Part shown: one piece after another, positions 28,297 through 35,303 of the stretch
Layout: each line of letters begins with the position of its first letter
Position numbering within the stretch: position 1 is the stretch's first letter
Assembly: GCA_947594935.1 (NCBI GenBank)
Contig: CANQEM010000011.1
Span: forward strand, 1-42,269
Direction of reading: 5' to 3'
Source: an uncultured Clostridia bacterium
Lineage (GTDB): Bacteria > Bacillota > Clostridia > TANB77 > CAG-508
Length of the DNA: 42,269 nt
The notes under the pieces: generated by a model
Seen by the model: the letters and a program-made list of their open reading frames with translations, nothing else
What the model was told of the DNA's origin: nothing
Database searches by the model: none
Made by a program: the position numbers and the translations under genes

Positions 28297-29397
28297 CTAT
28301 CTACCTTTTTTAATTTTTAACTGCATTATTGTTCTATTAAGTGTTTCGATGTTTTTCTCTTCTAGTTGAGATTTTGCTTGTTCTAGTGTGATCTTATCTT
28401 TTACAAATGCGTCTGCAAGTGAATTTATAAGTCCGATGCTACCTTTATCAAGATTACTTTGAATAGCATCTTCGATTTCTGATACACTGATTTTTTCCTT
28501 CCTTATGATACCAGCAACAATATTATCAACAACCATAACTTCTGGAATTAAAACTAATTTTCCATCAGGTCCTTTTAGAAGTCTTTGAGAAATAACTAGT
28601 TTTAGTAAAGCTGATAATAAGTATTTAACACTTGCTTGGTCACGAACTTCATAGAAGTTTATCATTCTGTCGATTGTTTCTGCACAAGATTTTGTATGAA
28701 GTGTTCCTATAACTAAGTGTCCTGATTCTGCCATTTCAATGGCTGCTTCCATTGTAACTTTATCCCTAATCTCTCCTATTACTAGGATGTCGCAGTCCTC
28801 TCTAAGAGAGTTCTTAACACCATCACTAAATGTTAGGGCATCTTGACCTTTTCCTACTTCTTTTTGAATAATTAAAGAATTTTTTGATTTATGCCTAAAC
28901 TCAACTGGGTTTTCAAGTGTTAGAATTTTTCTGTTTTGTGTTTCGTTTATATCATTTATCAAAGCATTTAAAGTTGTTGTTTTACCAGAGTTAGTTTTAC
29001 CTGTAACAAGGATAAGACCTTGTGTTTGTTGAGTGGTTCTCCTTACTATATCTGGAACTCCTAACTCCTCAAAAGAAGGTAGTTCATTTTTTATAAGCCT
29101 TAGAGTACAAACTGGAACGTCAAAAGAGTTTGAGATGTTAACCCTAAAACGAATTCCTGCATGTTCATAAGAAGTATCTAGCTTTCTTGTCTCACGGAAA
29201 ACCGTGTCCTTATCTAGATTTCCTCTTACTAGGTAATCATAGGCTTCGTTCATGTCCTCTGGTGTTAGAACTTGTTGGTTGTCCATTTGAGTTAATTCTC
29301 TCGCTATTCTTAGAATTGGCTTATTGCCACATATTAGATGTACGTCTGATGCGTCTCTCTCAATTGCTTCATCCAAAATTTTATCCATGTTTATCAT
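28297..29397 (-). CDS. pilT: Type IV pilus retraction ATPase PilT
   Basis: Hexameric ATPase that depolymerises pili and drives twitching. 366 residues. Walker A GKTNSGKT at 133-140, Walker B ILVIGEIRD about 204-212, His box GHLVIGTLHT about 226-235. The Asp box reads LENPVEF instead of the usual EDPVEF. The N-terminal SDVHL is typical of the PAS-like domain. It lies between pilB and pilC, the common Firmicute order. The absence of the zinc-binding cysteines of PilB supports PilT. Confidence 0.92.
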   Translation of the reverse strand: MINMDKILDEAIERDASDVHLICGNKPILRIARELTQMDNQQVLTPEDMNEAYDYLVRGNLDKDTVFRETRKLDTSYEHAGIRFRVNISNSFDVPVCTLRLIKNELPSFEELGVPDIVRRTTQQTQGLILVTGKTNSGKTTTLNALINDINETQNRKILTLENPVEFRHKSKNSLIIQKEVGKGQDALTFSDGVKNSLREDCDILVIGEIRDKVTMEAAIEMAESGHLVIGTLHTKSCAETIDRMINFYEVRDQASVKYLLSALLKLVISQRLLKGPDGKLVLIPEVMVVDNIVAGIIRKEKISVSEIEDAIQSNLDKGSIGLINSLADAFVKDKITLEQAKSQLEEKNIETLNRTIMQLKIKKGR

Positions 29398-29419
29398 AAG
29401 TTTTCAATCCTTTCTTTCG

Positions 29420-31054
29420 TTAATATAATACTATTTTTCTGTTTAGTTCATCTAGTGTTGTAATACCATCTAAAACTTTCTTCATTCCGTCTACAACTAG
29501 TGGTCTGTAACCTAATTCTAGTGCTTTGTCTCTTATTTCTAAGTTTGAAGCTCCTCTTACTATTAGCTCTCTAATTTCATCTGTTATATCTAGTATTTCG
29601 AAAATACCAATTCTTTCATAGAAACCTGTGTTGTTGCAATAATCGCAACCAACTGCATCAAATGTTTTCTTTCCAGTAAAGTCAACTTCTTCTCCATAAC
29701 GGCTCATTATTTTAGTGATAATTTCTTTTTCTTCTGCTGTGAAGTCTCTTTCTCTCCTACATTTTGGACATGCCCTTCTAACCAATCTTTCTGAAACTGA
29801 TGTTGATAAAATACTTCCAATATCATAATCAGATACGCCTATTTTTCTTAAACGGTTTATAACTTCGATACTGTCAATTGTGTGTATTGTTGAAAGTACG
29901 TAGTGTCCTGTTTGACCTGCTTGTATTGCAATTTCGGCTGTTTCTAAATCACGAATTTCTCCAACTAGGATAATATCAGGGTCTTGTCTTAAAACTGTTC
30001 TTAGAGAATTTGAAAATGTGGTTTTTGGTCCCATTTCAATTTGGTTTAAGCCGTCAATTCTTATTTCTACTGGGTCTTCAATTGTTGTGATGTTTATTTC
30101 TGGTCTATTTAAGTAATCTATGATACTGTATAATGTTGTTGTTTTACCTTCACCTGTTGGTGCTGCAATTATTGTGATACTGTTCTTTTTATTAAAGCTT
30201 TTTCTAACATTTTCATCATCACCTGGATAACCTAAGTCAAATATACTGCGGATGTCTGTGTTTTTCTTCAATAGCCTTAGCACAAATTTTTCTCCATAGA
30301 TGTTTGGTTGTGATGATACACGGATGTTATAGTTTTCATAAGTTGTAATTCTACCATCTTGTGATTCTTGTTTTTCTTGGTGCATGTTTGAAATTGCTTT
30401 TAACCTTCCTATTACTTGTTGTTGCTTATCTGGTCTTATGTGTGTGGCTGTGTATAGCTCACCATCTATACGGTAACGAACTCTAATACCATGTTGCATT
30501 GGCTCAATGTGAATATCACTTGCACGGCTTTCTATACCTGTTTTGATTATGCTGTCTACAAGTTCTGTTGTTGTAGTTCCTTCTGAATTATCAATTTGAT
30601 CTGACATTGCTCCATTTAACATTGCCAAGATTTTATCTATTTGTTGTGAAAATGTAACATAAGTGTCCATTATAAGTCCTTTTTTAAGCACTTCTAAACG
30701 AACTTCTTCCATTTTCCTTGCTTCTACATTGTTTGGGAAACAAACTTTGATTTTACCATTTGAAACATCAAAAGGTATTGCTTTATCTTTTTGTGCTATG
30801 TCTTTTGGTAAATAGTCTGTTACATTTATTTTGATTAAGTTATTTGTTAGCAAAATTCCCTTTGCTCCAACTATATCTGCAATTGCATTTATTAAAGTTG
30901 TTGGATCACATACATCTAGCTCATATAGGATGTCTCCTAATTTCATTTCAGAGTGTGTTTTTTGATATTGTAGAGCCATTTCAATATCACTTTCTGTAAC
31001 AACTCCCCTTTTAACTAATTCTACACCTATTGGTTGTTTTCTACGTATATCCAT
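29420..31054 (-). CDS. pilB: Type IV pilus assembly ATPase PilB (GspE family)
   Basis: Extension ATPase, 544 residues. N-terminal GspE domain (about 1-150), then the catalytic core: SRASDIHIEP near 176-185, Walker A APTGEGKT at 298-305 (Glu instead of Ser), Asp box TTIEDPVE, Walker B IILVGEIRD at 361-369, His box GHYVLSTIHT at 383-392. Zinc site CPKC (429-432) and CDYC (470-473). ATG follows AAGGGAAGG. A TATAAT at 31090-31095 (minus strand) without a good -35 might be a weak internal promoter for pilB-pilT-pilC. Confidence 0.94.
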   Translation of the reverse strand: MDIRRKQPIGVELVKRGVVTESDIEMALQYQKTHSEMKLGDILYELDVCDPTTLINAIADIVGAKGILLTNNLIKINVTDYLPKDIAQKDKAIPFDVSNGKIKVCFPNNVEARKMEEVRLEVLKKGLIMDTYVTFSQQIDKILAMLNGAMSDQIDNSEGTTTTELVDSIIKTGIESRASDIHIEPMQHGIRVRYRIDGELYTATHIRPDKQQQVIGRLKAISNMHQEKQESQDGRITTYENYNIRVSSQPNIYGEKFVLRLLKKNTDIRSIFDLGYPGDDENVRKSFNKKNSITIIAAPTGEGKTTTLYSIIDYLNRPEINITTIEDPVEIRIDGLNQIEMGPKTTFSNSLRTVLRQDPDIILVGEIRDLETAEIAIQAGQTGHYVLSTIHTIDSIEVINRLRKIGVSDYDIGSILSTSVSERLVRRACPKCRRERDFTAEEKEIITKIMSRYGEEVDFTGKKTFDAVGCDYCNNTGFYERIGIFEILDITDEIRELIVRGASNLEIRDKALELGYRPLVVDGMKKVLDGITTLDELNRKIVLY

Positions 31055-31141
31055 ATTTTTTTCCTTCCCTTTCTTTTGTATTCCTTTTTATTATACAATA
31101 ATTATTTTTGTTTTTGTAGCTTTTTTTGCAATTACCAAAAA

Positions 31142-31600
31142 TTACATATAGAACACTAGTGCATCACTATCTGTTTTTTGGAAATCCCCAACTGCAAAAT
31201 TGATTATAATTTTTGTTTTGCCATTTTCTTCTGTTTGTATGAACTGGCATAAATCTATGCCTTGGCAAATTTCAATTTGATTTCTGTAAATTGATTTATT
31301 TTTTTTTGCGAATTGATATATATTGCCATTTGAAAATTGGATATAATAAATTTTTTCTTGGTCTACATCTTCCATTTCTCTTGCTGATACAACTTTGTTG
31401 CCTTTTTCTTGAACATCTTGTACAAAATAACTTGCAAATTGTATATATTCACTATTGTCTCTTTCTTCTTTTAAATTTTGATTTAAGAAGTTTCTAAAAT
31501 AGCCAGTAACTACTGTGAGAGTTGTTATTACAACAGAAACTACAATTACATATACTATAACTGATGCTGTTGTTATACCCTTTTCTTGCTTAAACTTCAT
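31142..31600 (-). CDS. Type IV pseudopilin-like protein A
   Basis: About 152 residues. Class III leader MKFKQEKG, then ITTASVIVYVIVVSVV, a single hydrophobic helix and a polar C-terminal domain. Cleavage after the glycine is predicted. Position +5 of the mature chain is Ser, not Glu. The ATG at 31600 has AAGGAG 11 bases upstream; the GTG four codons earlier abuts that site. Paired with the next pseudopilin and placed just before pilB, it is probably a minor pilin or tip component. The function is inferred from position and leader only. Confidence 0.78.
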   Translation of the reverse strand: MKFKQEKGITTASVIVYVIVVSVVITTLTVVTGYFRNFLNQNLKEERDNSEYIQFASYFVQDVQEKGNKVVSAREMEDVDQEKIYYIQFSNGNIYQFAKKNKSIYRNQIEICQGIDLCQFIQTEENGKTKIIINFAVGDFQKTDSDALVFYM

Positions 31601-31629
31601 ATTTGCTTTCACTCCTTCGTTATCCTTAT

Positions 31630-32067
31630 CTAGTCTTTTGCAATTGTTGTTGATAAAGTTACTTTCTTTTCTTCATTTTTTAATTGATAAGAAATGTCAA
31701 CAGTAACTTTTTTTAAAATTTCTGGTTGTTTGCCTTCATTTCCTTTTAGTTCTGTAAAGTCTTGTACTGTAACTGTGCGGTAATATGGTGTTTTTTCTCC
31801 TCGTTTGTCTAGGATATACCCATCTTCTAAGCCTTCAATTCCTTCTATTTTGTTTGTTCCTACTGGTGGTAGGCTAGAAAATTCTTGACCTTTTGCAAGT
31901 TCGATTGTTGCTATTGCATAGTGCATTGCTTGTGATTGACGTTCTAACACAGTTTGATTTTTTGTTAGATTTGTTGCTGTAACTAAAAGAATTGTTATAA
32001 AAACAGATACTAAGATAACTGCTACAATTATGTCCGCTGTTGTTACGCCTTGTTCTTTCTTTTTCAT
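31630..32067 (-). CDS. Type IV pseudopilin-like protein B
   Basis: About 145 residues. Leader MKKKEQG, then VTTADIIVAVILVSVFITIL as the membrane helix; mature +5 is Asp. The C-terminal domain is polar, with no recognised domain. The ATG at 32067 places the glycine at the normal leader length of 7; the ATG four codons upstream has the ribosome binding site AAGGA touching it. Probably a minor pilin with its neighbour. It starts 15 bases after the prepilin peptidase gene. Confidence 0.78.
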   Translation of the reverse strand: MKKKEQGVTTADIIVAVILVSVFITILLVTATNLTKNQTVLERQSQAMHYAIATIELAKGQEFSSLPPVGTNKIEGIEGLEDGYILDKRGEKTPYYRTVTVQDFTELKGNEGKQPEILKKVTVDISYQLKNEEKKVTLSTTIAKD

Positions 32068-32082
32068 ATTTACTACCATTCC

Positions 32083-32889
32083 TTATACCATAAATTGATT
32101 ATGTGCTAATATATAAAGCAAAAATGAAATATTTGTAATTCCCAACATGTAGCCTATCTGCATCTTTGGGAAGTAGTTTTCTTTTGTAGGGTTTTTTAAA
32201 TTTTGTATTTTTTTAATAAGTAGATAAATGAATATTGCAAGTAAAACTGCTACAATTGTTAAAATTGTTACATATTTTTGTGTGAATATTGCCATTGTTA
32301 TAAGTGTGAAGATAATTCCGAAGGCATATTTATTACTTGCATATTTCTTTAATGTTATATTTGAAGCAATTAAAGTAACTGCATACAAAATAACATATAT
32401 GCCATATCTATAAATACTAGTTGGGTCTATTACATATAGATATATCATATATAAAATTCCTATGACTATTCCATAGTAGATAACAGAATCTTGAATTTGT
32501 CTGTATTCTTTGTCAATTCCAGCCATGATGACGATATATGAAAAGTATAAAACCATAAGCCCGAATTCTACTAGTTTTGAAAGTGATAGTGTGCTAACTG
32601 TAAAGTTCATTAAAAATGCTAATAGCATGAAAAATAGTCCAGATAAAAGCTCAATAACAAAATACCTCGGGCGAATTTTGTCTTTACAGTAACGGCATTT
32701 TCCACCAAGGAATATATAACTAAATAAAGGAATTAAATCAAAGAACCCCAATTTATGCTCACATTTTGGGCAATATGAATGTGTGTGTAAAATATCTTGT
32801 GTTTTTGGAATACGATAGATTGCAAGTGTGTAGAAACTTCCAAAAGTTATTCCAATTGCAAATATGAATAAATATAGTATGTAGTCCAT
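32083..32889 (-). CDS. pilD: Prepilin peptidase/N-methyltransferase family (A24), GxGD motif missing
   Basis: Polytopic membrane protein, 268 residues. The N-terminal cytosolic domain has the two zinc cysteine pairs C40/C43 and C65/C68 and PRYFVIELLSG, all typical of bifunctional PilD. The first catalytic aspartate is D126 in AGIDKEYRQIQDS. The second, in the GxGDxK motif of the later helix, is not found: the expected region reads KYASNKYAFG (182-191), and there is no Asp after D155. The last helix still resembles the family end. It may be methyltransferase-only, use an unusual residue, or rely on another peptidase. It lies inside the pil operon between pilins and pseudopilins. Confidence 0.85.
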   Translation of the reverse strand: MDYILYLFIFAIGITFGSFYTLAIYRIPKTQDILHTHSYCPKCEHKLGFFDLIPLFSYIFLGGKCRYCKDKIRPRYFVIELLSGLFFMLLAFLMNFTVSTLSLSKLVEFGLMVLYFSYIVIMAGIDKEYRQIQDSVIYYGIVIGILYMIYLYVIDPTSIYRYGIYVILYAVTLIASNITLKKYASNKYAFGIIFTLITMAIFTQKYVTILTIVAVLLAIFIYLLIKKIQNLKNPTKENYFPKMQIGYMLGITNISFLLYILAHNQFMV

Positions 32890-32935
32890 TTTTTAATTCC
32901 TTCCTTTGTATAAATCTTGGCTAAGTCAGATTTAT

Positions 32936-32971
32936 TTTTAGGCATATACACTCATTTGTATATGCCTAAAA
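32936..32971 (-). other. 15-bp hairpin after the second pilin gene
   Basis: TTTTAGGCATATACA (32936-32950) pairs perfectly with TGTATATGCCTAAAA (32957-32971) around a 6-base loop. On the minus strand it is followed by AATAAATC rather than a T-run, so partial termination or mRNA 3'-end protection of the pilin transcript is more likely than a full stop. Confidence 0.6.
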
Positions 32972-32995
32972 TTTTATCTGTTGTATTTTATATGA

Positions 32996-33475
32996 CTAAT
33001 CTCCTTTTTCGTACTCAGTTACATCTGTAAGAGTTGCAGCATTACCTTTTGCATCTATTTGGAATGTATATTTTTTAGTTGTTGGGTTTTGGCTTGCATC
33101 TCTAACAAATTGACCTTTTAATTCAATAGTAGCTTTTGAAAGTTCTGTGCTTTCCGTATCACCTGTAAATTCAGCAATTGCTGTGAAATCTTTATCAGCA
33201 TTCATTGCGTCAACTATATATTTAACAGCTGATTTGTCATCATAATCATTTGCTACATATTTTGCATCATACCAATCTGTCATAGCAACATTGAATGAAG
33301 TTTTAATTGTTTCAATTTCTGTTTGAACAGCATTTTCATTTCTAGCTTTTACGCCTTTTGTCATAAGACCATTATCACCAGATAATGATGCTATTGTTAC
33401 ACCAGCTAAAATCAATAATACAATGATTGTTATTACTAATGCTACTAGTGTAATACCTTTTTGATTATTTTTCAT
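32996..33475 (-). CDS. Type IV major-pilin-like protein 2
   Basis: 159 residues. Leader MKNNQKG, then ITLVALVITIIVLLILAGV and SLSGDNGLMTKG. Cleavage is expected after the glycine; mature +5 is Ala instead of the usual Glu. The C-terminal domain is acidic, with alternating strands expected. The first 40 residues are almost identical to the pilin encoded just upstream, while the rest differs, so these are diverged tandem duplicates. It has a strong AGGAGG site and a stable hairpin downstream, both suggesting high expression. Confidence 0.86.
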   Translation of the reverse strand: MKNNQKGITLVALVITIIVLLILAGVTIASLSGDNGLMTKGVKARNENAVQTEIETIKTSFNVAMTDWYDAKYVANDYDDKSAVKYIVDAMNADKDFTAIAEFTGDTESTELSKATIELKGQFVRDASQNPTTKKYTFQIDAKGNAATLTDVTEYEKGD

Positions 33476-33502
33476 AATTTTCCTCCTAAAATTTTATCAA
33501 AA

Positions 33503-33976
33503 CTAATTTGTTGGATAAGACCAGTTTGTTAATTCAGCAGCAACACCTTTTTGAACTAAATCAACTGTTATATTTGCTCCATCATAGTTTCCACCTGAGC
33601 TTGGCATTTTAACATTTGTTAAAGTGATTGTGCATTTTTTTGCTCCTGTATCTCCACTTACTGTGCTAAAAGTTGTAACGTCTTTTATGTCATCATCAGC
33701 TTTCATAAGTGTTGATAATTTTGTAACTGGGTCGTCTGAACCAGCACTATTTGAAACATATTTTTCGTCTAGGTATTCTGTTAAAGCAACGTTGAAAGCA
33801 TCAATAACGTTTTCTCTTGCTGTTGCTATACGATCCTCCTCTTTTGCTTTTGTTCCTTTTGTCATAAGTCCATTATCTCCTGATAATGATGCGATTGTAA
33901 CACCTGCTAAAATCAATAAAACGATGATTGTGATTACTAATGCTACTAGTGTAATACCTTTTTGATTGGTTTTCAT
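33503..33976 (-). CDS. Type IV major-pilin-like protein 1
   Basis: 157 residues. Leader MKTNQKG and the same helix ITLVALVITIIVLLILAGV, then SLSGDNGLMTKG; mature +5 is Ala. The globular domain ends in a Thr/Gly/Lys-rich stretch. It has the strongest ribosome binding site of the operon (AAAAGGAGG) and a possible own promoter upstream, so it may be the main pilin. This N-terminal form is common in clostridial pilin-like proteins, some of which serve other secretion functions. It is followed 27 bases later by pilin 2. Confidence 0.86.
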   Translation of the reverse strand: MKTNQKGITLVALVITIIVLLILAGVTIASLSGDNGLMTKGTKAKEEDRIATARENVIDAFNVALTEYLDEKYVSNSAGSDDPVTKLSTLMKADDDIKDVTTFSTVSGDTGAKKCTITLTNVKMPSSGGNYDGANITVDLVQKGVAAELTNWSYPTN

Positions 33977-34019
33977 GTGTGTTTCCTCCTTTTCTTTTGA
34001 ATAAATATTTATTTTTTTG

Positions 34020-34025
34020 ATTATA
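34020..34025 (-). promoter_or_regulatory. Possible -10 for a pilin promoter
   Basis: TATAAT on the minus strand, 44 bases before the pilin 1 start, within the 87-base gap after the PilP-like gene. The -35 region (TACTTG at 17 bp) is poor. Confidence 0.3.
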
Positions 34026-34063
34026 CCTGTATAAAAGATTTACAAGTATAATATTGATAACAA

Positions 34064-34522
34064 TTATTTTGTACCCTTTTCTGGGTAAAAGTTTGTGCTA
34101 TTTCCAGTTGATTGATTATTATTATTTGTGCCTTGTGAGCTTCCTGCTGATGTTCCATTTGATGAACTACTTCCAGATGATGTTGAGCCAGTTGATGTGC
34201 CTGTTGAACCTGCATTTTCTTGGTCTTTCAATTCTTCTGGTAAACGTGCAAATGGATCTTTTCTACCAGCCACATAGTCATTTGCTTTTTTGTAGTTGCT
34301 TAAATCTGTTGCAGAAACTTCATAAGTTAGAATTACTGATTCGCTATCTGCTGCTTTCTTTTCTTCTAATGCTTGTTTAGTTTCTTCTGTGGCAGAATAT
34401 TTAACTTCTTGTGGTACTACTTTGTTCATTGGAACAAATTCATATAGTACAACGCCAAGTAGTAATATGATTGCTAAACACAATAATAATATTACAATAA
34501 CTTCTTTAAAAACGCCTTTCAT
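34064..34522 (-). CDS. PilP/GspC-like membrane protein with low-complexity tail
   Basis: 152 residues. One N-terminal membrane helix (about 7-28), a short domain with AGRKDPFARLP near 85-95, then about 50 residues of Gly, Ser, Thr and Asn repeats ending in YPEKGTK. The (R/K)DPF motif right after a linker is a hallmark of PilP and GspC, which follow PilO in diderm clusters. It is at the matching position here, directly after PilO. I therefore suggest a PilP-like subunit, but the domain is short and I cannot rule out an unrelated anchor protein. Confidence 0.6.
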   Translation of the reverse strand: MKGVFKEVIVILLLCLAIILLLGVVLYEFVPMNKVVPQEVKYSATEETKQALEEKKAADSESVILTYEVSATDLSNYKKANDYVAGRKDPFARLPEELKDQENAGSTGTSTGSTSSGSSSSNGTSAGSSQGTNNNNQSTGNSTNFYPEKGTK

Positions 34523-34547
34523 AATTTAGATTCCTTTCTAAAATTTA

Positions 34548-35303
34548 CTAATCATATAAGCCGTATCCGTCTGTAACTAGTCCTGCTGCTGCTTTTTTTG
34601 ATGCGTCTGAAACTGGGTTGCTATCTTCATCAGTTTCTTCTGCTTCGTCCCCTTCCTCTGGTTCTTCTGGCTCTGGTATAACAACTCCCTCAACTGCTAT
34701 ATCTTTTGTTTTAAATGTTGCTATAACTCTTTTACCGTCATTATCTTCGTCGTTCTCATCTTCTTTTGGTAACATATTTAAATCTTCAATTCTGAACCCT
34801 AGTTCTGAGTCATCTTCTAATTGGCGTATATATTCTGCAACTCCACCAAATGAGCCAGTTACTTCAAATTCTATATTGCAATATACAAAGTTTTCATTAT
34901 CTGCTGCTTTTAATGACCCATTTGTTAAAGTGAATTTTGCATCTAAGCCTTCTCCTGTTGCTAGGTTTCCTATTTTAGTCCATAATTTATCTATTGTGTA
35001 TTTTTGTTTTTGTATAGCTGATGAAATTTCTCCATCTGTGCTAACAGCAACCATATCCTCATAATTTTCTTTTTCTGCGTTCATGGCTTTTATATCTTTG
35101 TTAATAGAACTTAATTGATTTGGATAATCGGTGCTTGCTAACTTTGTTGCCTCTGCTATTTTCTTTTCCAATTTTTCATTTTCTTCTTTAATTTCTTTTA
35201 TTCCCATTATCGTAAAGTTTCCTAAGTGTATTCCTTTTACAATTGTGAAAACTGTTAATATACACATTATAAGGATTACGACTGAGATTAACGTCTTTTT
35301 CAT
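34548..35303 (-). CDS. pilO: Type IV pilus alignment protein PilO-like
   Basis: 251 residues: short cytosolic start, one membrane helix (about 5-23), coiled coil (about 38-95) and a ferredoxin-like domain (about 100-190) with the segment FVYCNIEFEVTGSFGGVAEY typical of PilO. An acidic Glu/Pro-rich tail follows. The start codon overlaps the PilMN stop (ATGA), so translation is coupled. It should pair with the PilN part of PilMN through the coiled coils. The acidic tail is not a known PilO feature. Confidence 0.82.
   Translation of the reverse strand: MKKTLISVVILIMCILTVFTIVKGIHLGNFTIMGIKEIKEENEKLEKKIAEATKLASTDYPNQLSSINKDIKAMNAEKENYEDMVAVSTDGEISSAIQKQKYTIDKLWTKIGNLATGEGLDAKFTLTNGSLKAADNENFVYCNIEFEVTGSFGGVAEYIRQLEDDSELGFRIEDLNMLPKEDENDEDNDGKRVIATFKTKDIAVEGVVIPEPEEPEEGDEAEETDEDSNPVSDASKKAAAGLVTDGYGLYD

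Noticed and set aside
34021..34215. Gln/His-rich minus-strand frame
   Set aside because: Shadow of the low-complexity tail of the PilP-like gene in another frame.
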